Below, piece after piece: positions 54,703-61,130 of a stretch of 64,000 bases of DNA; the stretch's first letter is position 1, and each line of letters opens with the position of its first letter. Both the position numbers and the translations under genes were made by a program. The stretch is taken from positions 496,001-560,000 of the forward strand of contig NZ_FAOZ01000002.1 of NCBI RefSeq assembly GCF_001536285.1, in the 5' to 3' direction. Below the pieces are notes generated by a model that searched no databases, was not told where the DNA came from, and saw nothing but the letters and a program-made list of their open reading frames with translations. The stretch is from Parafrankia irregularis. Its GTDB lineage: Bacteria; Actinomycetota; Actinomycetes; Frankiales; Frankiaceae.

Positions 54703-55094
54703 CTCGGACCCGCACCGTGCTCGGCCCCTCCTCCGCCCAGCGCAACCGTCACCGGTTGGCGTCGACTCCTCGACCGTTGCTCGAACGTCGTCGTGTGCTC
54801 GGACGCCGTCGTGCTGAACGTCGTCGTGCTTGAACGTCGTCGCCCGGGTTGGAGACGATGGCCGTAGACCGTACCGCGTGCCACCCCGGAGGCGATGCCC
54901 CGAGTCCGGTGACTGGCACCCCCAGGGGGGTTCATAGTATCGATCCGTCTATCTGGCTCCGGCCGGCGAGCGCTCCACCCGAACCACCCGTCGACAACCC
55001 GGAAACCTCCGGTGTTGTCCGGCGGCGGTCTCGGGGGTGCCTGGCCGGCCCAGATTGGGCGGTCGGGGGACCGGCTGTCCGGGAGGGGCGGGCA
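54703..55094. promoter_or_regulatory. Divergent control region of the export locus
   Basis: 392 bases between wzm (-) and the HAD-like gene (+), holding the tandem repeats at 54783-54846. A small hairpin ACCCCC-AG-GGGGGT (54918-54931) lies just before a -10-like TAGTAT (54935-54940) on the plus strand. No -35 of good quality. The open frame reaching in from the right is not conserved before 55095. Confidence 0.45.
54783..54846. repeat. Four imperfect 15-17-base tandem repeats in a divergent control region
   Basis: Units based on GAACGTCGTCGTGCT occur four times head to tail (starts near 54783, 54800, 54816, 54832). Their place midway between wzm and the oppositely oriented HAD-like gene makes a set of binding sites for a regulator plausible, but plain slippage is possible. 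Confidence 0.6.
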
Positions 55095-57686
55095 GTGTTC
55101 ACCGACGTCCGACTTCGCGAGGTCTGGTCGCATCTGGAGTCGGGCGGTGCCCAGGCCCTGACTCTCGATGTGTTCGACACCCTGCTGTGGCGCATGGTGC
55201 CCGAACCGGCACACGCCTTCATCACCCTGGGGCACCGCCTCGCCGAGATCGGCCAGCTGCCGACCGGCGTCACCCCCGGCGAGTTCGCCCGCCTGCGCGT
55301 CTACGCGGAGCACAAGGCCCGGGAGCACTCCCACGAGGTGCGGGGCACCTACGAGGTACGCCTCGACGAGATCTGGGGCGTGCTGGTTCCGGCGCTGCCC
55401 GGCGCGGGCAGCCTCGGCGACCTGATGGACGTCGAGCTGGCCGTCGAGCGTGACCTGTGCCGGGCCGACCTGGCCGTCGTCGAGCTGGCCGAGCTCGCGA
55501 TGACCAAGCTCGGGCTGCCGGTGTACCTGCTCTCCGACACCTACTTCTCCGCCGCCCAGCTGGAGCGCCTGCTCAGCCGCCCGGAGCTGGCCGGGGTGCC
55601 GTTCACCCAGATCTTCACCTCGTCCGACGCCGGGATCAGCAAGAGTGACGGGCTGTTCCGGCACATGCTGGCCGCCTCGAACCTGCAGCCGTCGCGGGTC
55701 GTGCATCTCGGCGACCACCCGGTCGCCGATGTCGAGAGCGCCCGCGAGCACGGCCTGGTCGCCATCCACTACCCGAAGTACTCCGGCTCGCTGAAGTCGA
55801 CGCTCGAGCTGGAGGGCCTGCTCACCGGTCCGGGCGACGACACCCCGATCGACTCGGCGCACGGCGACTACGGCATGACCGCGCTGCGGGCCCGCTCGCT
55901 GCACCGCGCGGACGCCGCCGCCGTCCCGCCAGGCCTGCGTCGCTACTGGGAGACCGGCGCGACCGTGTTCGGCCCGGTCTTCACCGGTTTCGCCGACTGG
56001 GCGGTGGAACGCACCAGAGACCACGGCGCCGACCACATCTACTGCCTGATGCGCGAGGGCGAGTTCCTCTCCCGCCTGGTCGCCGAGCCGGGCGCGGACG
56101 CCGGTGTGACCACCTCCACCCTGTGGGCGTCACGCCAGGTCTGCGCGCTGTCCAACGTGTTCGAGGGCAGCCCCGAGGAGCTGCGCAGCTTCCTCGTCCG
56201 CCGGCACGCGCCGAGCGTCGGCCAGCTGCTGCGCCAGCTCGGGGTCGCCGTCGACGACGTCGCCGGCATCTCCTCGCTCGCCGACCGGCGCCTGGACGTC
56301 CCCGGCCTGCTCGACGACACCCTCGAGGCGCTGTGCTCGGACGAGCGCATCCGCAGCGAGATCGTCCTGACCGCGGCCCGGCTGCGCGACCGGTACGTCC
56401 AGTACCTCGACACTCAGCTGCCCGAATCCGGGCGGATCGTCGTCGCCGACCTCGGCTGGGGCGGCACCATCCAGGCGCTGCTGGCCCGCCTGCTCGCCTC
56501 CACCGGGCGGGACTTCGACGTCTGCGGCCTCTACCTGGCGACGAACGCCGCCGCCGGCACGCACCGCCTCGCCGGCCTGCAGATCGAGGGCTACGCCGCC
56601 TCCGGCGGGCAGCCGGAGCTGATGGCCAACCAGCTCATGCGCAGCCCCGAGGTGCTCGAACAGCTCTGCATGCCAGACATCGGCTCGCTGGTCTCCTTCG
56701 ACGACGAGCACCGCCCGGTGCTGAGCATCGACCGCACCTCGCGGACCCAGGTCGCCCAGCGGGTCGCCGTCCAGGACGGCATCCTCGCCTTCCAGCGCGA
56801 ATGGCTGCGCTACCGGCGCTCGGAGACGGCGATGCCGTCGCTGTCCGAGGCGGGGGCCCGGCACTCCTCGCTGCGGATGCTGACCCGGTTCGTCGCCCGC
56901 CCCACCGCGGCCGAGGCCTCCGCGTTCGGCGCGTGGGCCCACGACGACAACTTCGGCTCGGACTCGACCGAGGGCCTGCTGCCGCCCGAGCTGGTCCGGC
57001 GGATGCCCTACCTGACCCCGGCGGACGTCGAGAAGATCACCATGCGGGAGCTGTACTGGCCCGCCGGTGTCGCCGGCGTCGCGAACCGGTCGCTCGCCGT
57101 GATCAGTGGCCTGGCCGCCGCGGCCGGGGTGCGGGCCGAGGAGGTCTCCCCGGAGGCCGCCGCCGGCCCGGTCGAGGTCTACGTCGACACCGGCGGCGAC
57201 TTCGTCAACGGCCACAAGGAGACCGTCGTCACCCGCTCCGGGCGCGACGGGATGTCGATCGTGCGGCTGAGGGTCGAGGGTGTCGGCGCCCGCCGGGTGC
57301 GGATCGACCCGGCCGGCCGGCGCGGCCTGCTCCGCCTCGACTGGCTGACGATCTCCTTCCACCTGCACAACGCTCCCGAGCCGTACAAGGTCACCGTCAC
57401 CTCCCTGGACGACCTCGCCGGCCAGCAGCTCGCGCTCATCGGCCTGCGGACCCTGCAGGCCAACCTGCTGGAGATCGTCGGCGACGATCCGCAGATCATC
57501 TACACGATCGATCACGGCACGCAGCCGCAGCTCGGCGGGACGTACGCGATCGACGTCGAGATGGCCTTCGGCTGGCTCGGGATCCGGGCCGACCCGCTGC
57601 AGGTGCGCACGGCGGACGCGGCCCGGACCGGCCTGCCCGTCCGGGCCGCCCGGAAGATCCGTCGCGAGCTGGGAGGGCTGCGGTGA
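55095..57686 (+). CDS. Large HAD-superfamily protein of polysaccharide loci (COG5610-like)
   Basis: About 863 residues. N-terminal HAD hydrolase: ALTLDVFDTLLWRM (nucleophile Asp25), VYLLSDTYFSAAQLER, DAGISKSDGLFRHML (Lys) and VVHLGDHPVADVESAREHG (acidic pair), all catalytic motifs intact. A second conserved half follows, IYCLMREGEFLSRLVAEP and IVVADLGWGGTIQALLARLL, the pairing I recall from COG5610 proteins in polysaccharide clusters. The C-terminal 250 residues are strand-rich (VEVYVDTGGDFVNGHKETVV), resembling a carbohydrate-binding sandwich. GTG at 55095 is chosen because GGAGG lies eight bases upstream. It overlaps the methyltransferase gene by four bases. Confidence 0.82.
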   Translation: MFTDVRLREVWSHLESGGAQALTLDVFDTLLWRMVPEPAHAFITLGHRLAEIGQLPTGVTPGEFARLRVYAEHKAREHSHEVRGTYEVRLDEIWGVLVPALPGAGSLGDLMDVELAVERDLCRADLAVVELAELAMTKLGLPVYLLSDTYFSAAQLERLLSRPELAGVPFTQIFTSSDAGISKSDGLFRHMLAASNLQPSRVVHLGDHPVADVESAREHGLVAIHYPKYSGSLKSTLELEGLLTGPGDDTPIDSAHGDYGMTALRARSLHRADAAAVPPGLRRYWETGATVFGPVFTGFADWAVERTRDHGADHIYCLMREGEFLSRLVAEPGADAGVTTSTLWASRQVCALSNVFEGSPEELRSFLVRRHAPSVGQLLRQLGVAVDDVAGISSLADRRLDVPGLLDDTLEALCSDERIRSEIVLTAARLRDRYVQYLDTQLPESGRIVVADLGWGGTIQALLARLLASTGRDFDVCGLYLATNAAAGTHRLAGLQIEGYAASGGQPELMANQLMRSPEVLEQLCMPDIGSLVSFDDEHRPVLSIDRTSRTQVAQRVAVQDGILAFQREWLRYRRSETAMPSLSEAGARHSSLRMLTRFVARPTAAEASAFGAWAHDDNFGSDSTEGLLPPELVRRMPYLTPADVEKITMRELYWPAGVAGVANRSLAVISGLAAAAGVRAEEVSPEAAAGPVEVYVDTGGDFVNGHKETVVTRSGRDGMSIVRLRVEGVGARRVRIDPAGRRGLLRLDWLTISFHLHNAPEPYKVTVTSLDDLAGQQLALIGLRTLQANLLEIVGDDPQIIYTIDHGTQPQLGGTYAIDVEMAFGWLGIRADPLQVRTADAARTGLPVRAARKIRRELGGLR

Positions 57687-59854
57687 CGTCAGAGGCAGAC
57701 GACACAGCCGACACGGAGGGCATGTCCCCCGATCCACGCCCCTCCCCGTCTCCGGGTAGCGCCGCCGGCACCTCGGGCACCCCCGGCGACCCGGAGCCTC
57801 CGGGCCCCGGGGACACCGCGAGAAGCTGGTTCCGCCCGCCGCCGAGCCAGTCCGACCCACTGCGGACCAGTCTGCTCCCGTCGGTGTCACCGCCATCGCC
57901 TCCCACGGGGCCGCCGCCTCCCGCTGGGCCACGGCCACCCGCCGGGCCGCCGTCTGCTTCGCTCCCACCTGCGGGGCCACCGTCCGGCCCGCTCCCCGTG
58001 CGCTCGTCGGCCTCCTCGGCCCCCCGGCCGCCCGCGGCCACACCGCCGTCCTCGTCACCCCCCGAGATGTCGGTCTTCACGCCGCGCTCGGCCCGGCGCG
58101 CCGCCGAGAACGCCCCGGCGCAGCCCTCCTCGCCAGGCGGGCCCGTCACCGCTCCGCTTCCGCTGCCCGGCTACCCGGTCACCCCCGGCACCTCGGCGAC
58201 CTTCGAACCACCCCGCGACCCCCGTGAGTTCCGCGACGCGCGGGACCGCACACACGACCGCCCGGACCGCAGGCATCCGGACCCCGGCCGCCCAGACCCC
58301 GGCCGCCCGGACCCCAGTGGTCCAGTCCTCGACCGCGCGGGCTTCGATCGCCCCGACATCGATCGGGCGGATCCTGGCCGCGCACCCTTTGACGGCGCAC
58401 CCTTCGACCGCGCACCCGCCGGCCGGGCGGAACCCGCACCCGACGCCCCGCGGCCGCCGGCGGAGACGTCCAGCCTGCCCGGGACGTCCAGCCTGCCCGG
58501 GACGTCCGGCTCGACGGCGACGCCGAGCGTGGTGCACGGCAGCCTCGCGGAGCTGGCCGCGGACGCCTACGACGGCGGCGACCACGCCGCCGAGCCGGGT
58601 GAGATCACAGAGAAGACCCTCGCGCCGCTGCTCCTGCACTCGCTGACCGACCTGCGCGAGATCTGGATCCCGCTGCTGGAGGCGGCCGGCGCGCGCAGCG
58701 TCGCCGAGATCGGCTCGGAGAGCGGCGCCACGACGTCGCTGCTCGTCGGCCTGCTGCGCCGGGGCGGCGGCGGGCGCCTGGTGGTCGTCGATCCCGAGCC
58801 GGGGGTCACCCCGACGTCCGGCGGCGGGCTGGACGTCGAGGTGATCCGCGGCTTCAGCCCCGAGGCGCTCGACGGCCACGCACCGACCGACGCCTACCTC
58901 ATCGACGGAGACCACAACTACGCCACGGTCCGCGGCGAGCTCGCGGCGATCGCGGCCGCCGTGGACGACTTCGACCGGGCCTACTTCCCGCTGGTGATCC
59001 TGCACGACGTCGGCTGGCCCGCCGGTCGCCGCGACCAGTACTACGCCCCGGACCGGATCCCCGAGGACCAGCGCCAGCCGAACTCCTGGGACGTCGGCGT
59101 GGAGATCGACAAGTCCGACGCGATCCCCGGTCGCGGCTTCCGCGGGGCGGGCGCCTTCGCCTGGGCGCTGACCGAAGGCGGCCCCCGCAACGGTGTGCGC
59201 ACCGCTGTCGAGGACTTCGCGATGGACCACCCCGACCTGCGGTTCATCACGGTGGCGCCGATCTTCGGCCTCGGGGTGCTCCTCGACCGGCGCGCGCCCT
59301 GGGCCCGCCGCATCGCGGACCTGCTCGCACCCTGGGTGGCCAACAGCCTGCTGGCCCGGATGGAACGCAACCGCATCGACCTGTACCTGCGGGTCCTCGC
59401 GATGCAGGACGACGCGGTCGCCGCCGCCCGGGCACGGCAGCGGGAATGGTCCCGCATCGACGCCGAGCGCAGCGAGCTCGCCGCCCGGGACCTGCAGCGG
59501 CTGAGCCGCATCAGCGAGCTGGAGCAGGAGCTCGCCGCGGCCCGCCGGGAGCAGCAGCGGCCGCCCTGGAGCTCCGGCGCACCGGACGAGCCGAAGCTTC
59601 TCACCGCGGCCCGCATCGCCGGCGCGGCCCTGCGGGCCCGTCTCGGCGGTGAGGCGGGTGCCCGCGACTCCGGCGACTCCGGTGACGGGGCGGCCGGCTC
59701 GACGGCTATCCCGTCGCGGGGCGCCCAGGCGCTGGCCGCGGGCACCCGCACCGGCGGCGCCGCGGTCGTCCGCCTGGGCTCGGGCCTCGCCCGGCTGGTG
59801 GAGAACAGATCCACCGGTGGCACCCCGAACTCCTCCCGCCACGGCAGGCACTGA
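57683..59854 (+). CDS. SAM-dependent methyltransferase-like protein with long Pro-rich N-terminus and coiled coil
   Basis: 723 residues in three parts. Residues 1 to about 285 are disordered, Pro/Ser/Arg/Asp-rich, with short repeats (PDPGRPDPGRPDP, DIDRADPGRAPFD, SSLPGTSSLPGTSG). The middle (about 300-540) is a class I methyltransferase-like fold: ARSVAEIGSESGATTSLLVG (SAM-binding loop), RLVVVDPEPGV, DAYLIDGDHNYATV, VILHDVGWP. The last part begins with a membrane-neutral helix and a coiled coil (RSELAARDLQRLSRISELEQ). The methyltransferase may cap or modify the exported glycan and the coiled coil may set partner contacts; both are inference. The GTG start lies in the GTGA overlap with the HAD-like gene. 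Confidence 0.82.
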   Translation: MTSEADDTADTEGMSPDPRPSPSPGSAAGTSGTPGDPEPPGPGDTARSWFRPPPSQSDPLRTSLLPSVSPPSPPTGPPPPAGPRPPAGPPSASLPPAGPPSGPLPVRSSASSAPRPPAATPPSSSPPEMSVFTPRSARRAAENAPAQPSSPGGPVTAPLPLPGYPVTPGTSATFEPPRDPREFRDARDRTHDRPDRRHPDPGRPDPGRPDPSGPVLDRAGFDRPDIDRADPGRAPFDGAPFDRAPAGRAEPAPDAPRPPAETSSLPGTSSLPGTSGSTATPSVVHGSLAELAADAYDGGDHAAEPGEITEKTLAPLLLHSLTDLREIWIPLLEAAGARSVAEIGSESGATTSLLVGLLRRGGGGRLVVVDPEPGVTPTSGGGLDVEVIRGFSPEALDGHAPTDAYLIDGDHNYATVRGELAAIAAAVDDFDRAYFPLVILHDVGWPAGRRDQYYAPDRIPEDQRQPNSWDVGVEIDKSDAIPGRGFRGAGAFAWALTEGGPRNGVRTAVEDFAMDHPDLRFITVAPIFGLGVLLDRRAPWARRIADLLAPWVANSLLARMERNRIDLYLRVLAMQDDAVAAARARQREWSRIDAERSELAARDLQRLSRISELEQELAAARREQQRPPWSSGAPDEPKLLTAARIAGAALRARLGGEAGARDSGDSGDGAAGSTAIPSRGAQALAAGTRTGGAAVVRLGSGLARLVENRSTGGTPNSSRHGRH

Positions 59855-59899
59855 CCGCGCGGGCCTGCTGGGCGTCGGGCTGCCGCTGCTGCCGGGCAA

Positions 59900-59952
59900 G
59901 ATCGGAGGGTCCTGGTTGCCAGAACGACGAAATGCCGCGGATCTTCCGATCT
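59900..59952 (+). repeat. Copy 6 of the dispersed hairpin repeat (diverged)
   Basis: GGAGGGTCCTGGTTGCCAGA and ACGACGAAATGCC correspond to the repeat core, then GGATCTTCCGATC to its tail. Outer ends AGATCGGA and TCCGATCT are inverted. It lies 45 bases after the methyltransferase stop codon. A weaker resemblance continues near 59980-60020. Confidence 0.6.
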
Positions 59953-60117
59953 GAAGGCGTCGATCGCTGCTGCCAATCAAGGCCTGAGGTGCCATTCTGC
60001 GACGACCGGCCACCGCTGCCGGAGCGCTGATCTCGGGAAGGCCACCGCGCTCGGCGTCGCCACGTGATCCAATGATCTTCGCTGTGAAGAGACGCCGATC
60101 CGGTTCTGAGGAGTCCG

Positions 60118-60483
60118 ATGGCCCGCTCGCCACACGTTGTCCACATCTCATGGGGTCGCATCGACGTGGAAGGACTCGGGCCGGGCAAGGATTTCATCCT
60201 GTACCCGGGCGGAGGCCGGGAGTGGGACTGGTCCGAGAACGGTACCCGCCATGAGCCGGGAATCCAGCCGGCCGATGTACAGGAGATCCTCGACGTGGGC
60301 GTGACCGCGGTCGTGCTCAGCCGCGGGATGGAGCTTCGCCTGCGGACGATGCCGGAGACGCTCGAGTTGCTCCGTGATCACAACGTCGAGGTTCACGTCG
60401 AGGAGACGAAGGCCGCGGTGCTCCTCTACAACCGGCTGGCGCGGACCGCTGCCGTCGGCGCGCTTCTCCATTCGACCTGTTGA
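60118..60483 (+). CDS. Mth938-domain protein
   Basis: 121-residue cytoplasmic protein of the small Mth938 (AAMDC/NDUFAF3-like) family: ISWGRIDVEGLGPGKDFILY, PGGGREWDWSENGTRHEPGI, VTAVVLSRGMELRL, and the C-terminal AAVLLYNRLARTAAVGALLH-STC. The whole length is conserved. Members are found in archaea, bacteria and eukaryotes without an established bacterial function. ATG start with GAGGAG about six bases upstream. It is flanked by hairpin repeat copy 6 and a decayed antitoxin, i.e. in a variable spot. Confidence 0.88.
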   Translation: MARSPHVVHISWGRIDVEGLGPGKDFILYPGGGREWDWSENGTRHEPGIQPADVQEILDVGVTAVVLSRGMELRLRTMPETLELLRDHNVEVHVEETKAAVLLYNRLARTAAVGALLHSTC

Positions 60484-60508
60484 GCCCGGGCTCGCTTGCG
60501 TCAGACGA

Positions 60509-60589
60509 GCCGCGCTCGACCCGGTCGATGATGCGAGACAGACGGGTCTTTGCCTCGTGCATGGTGAAGTGCGCGGCTTCAGCCGCCAT
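60509..60589 (-). pseudogene. Remnant of a Phd/YefM-type antitoxin
   Basis: An ATG at 60589 on the minus strand opens MAAEAAHFTMHEAKTRLSRI followed by IDRVERG, the N-terminal DNA-binding helix of Phd/YefM antitoxins (normally continuing into a strand such as E-x-I-x-I-x-R-x-G-x-P-V-A). Here similarity stops abruptly after VERG and the frame continues as Arg/Ser/Pro-rich shadow. No toxin (PIN or RelE type) follows; the next sequence on that side is the Mth938 gene on the other strand. It is therefore read as a truncated toxin-antitoxin locus. Confidence 0.6.
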
Positions 60590-60775
60590 CCGCGTCACCT
60601 TCCACGCCCGGCACCAACTTGGCCAAGTAGCTGGTCCACGCCGTCGGCTGGCCCTGTTCGCGCGTTGCGGGGCGCGCCCAACAGGCTGGACGTCCCGGGT
60701 GGCGCGGTGAAGGTCCGTGGGTTGGGGTGACAGGGTGCCCGCGATCACACGGCTCCCCTGAGGAACCCTTCCAGC

Positions 60776-60985
60776 ATGCGATGGAGCAGCGAGAACGACT
60801 ACGCGATCGACGAGACGATCATCACCGTTGATGACGGCCGTAACGCACGCGTGCTCAGGGTCAGCCGCCACGGGCTCGTCGTCGGTGACTTCGCATCCTG
60901 GGGCGATCTGCTGGCGGACGTCGACCTCGGCCTCGCCATCCAGGAGGATCCGCACGCACCCTGTGCCACCGGCACGCCCAGGTAG
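60776..60985 (+). CDS. Small hypothetical protein
   Basis: 69 residues beginning MRWSSENDYAIDETIITVDD, then ARVLRVSRHGLVVGDFASWG and DLLADVDLGLAIQED. The acidic, hydrophobic-patterned composition looks more like real protein than the Arg/Pro-rich shadows nearby, and GAGGAA lies about 13 bases upstream, further than usual. No family recognised; it may itself be a remnant in this variable spot. Confidence 0.45.
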   Translation: MRWSSENDYAIDETIITVDDGRNARVLRVSRHGLVVGDFASWGDLLADVDLGLAIQEDPHAPCATGTPR

Positions 60986-61130
60986 GCGGCGCCCGGCATC
61001 TGCCCGGGTGACCGGTTCGTGCCCGGTCTCGCCGGGCCGGTAACGCTGGCCCGGCGAACGCCCCGGGAACGGGGTGGGTGCGTACTGACCTCCGCCGGCC
61101 TGGCTCCTGGCCGTTCAGGCGCTGGGCGCT

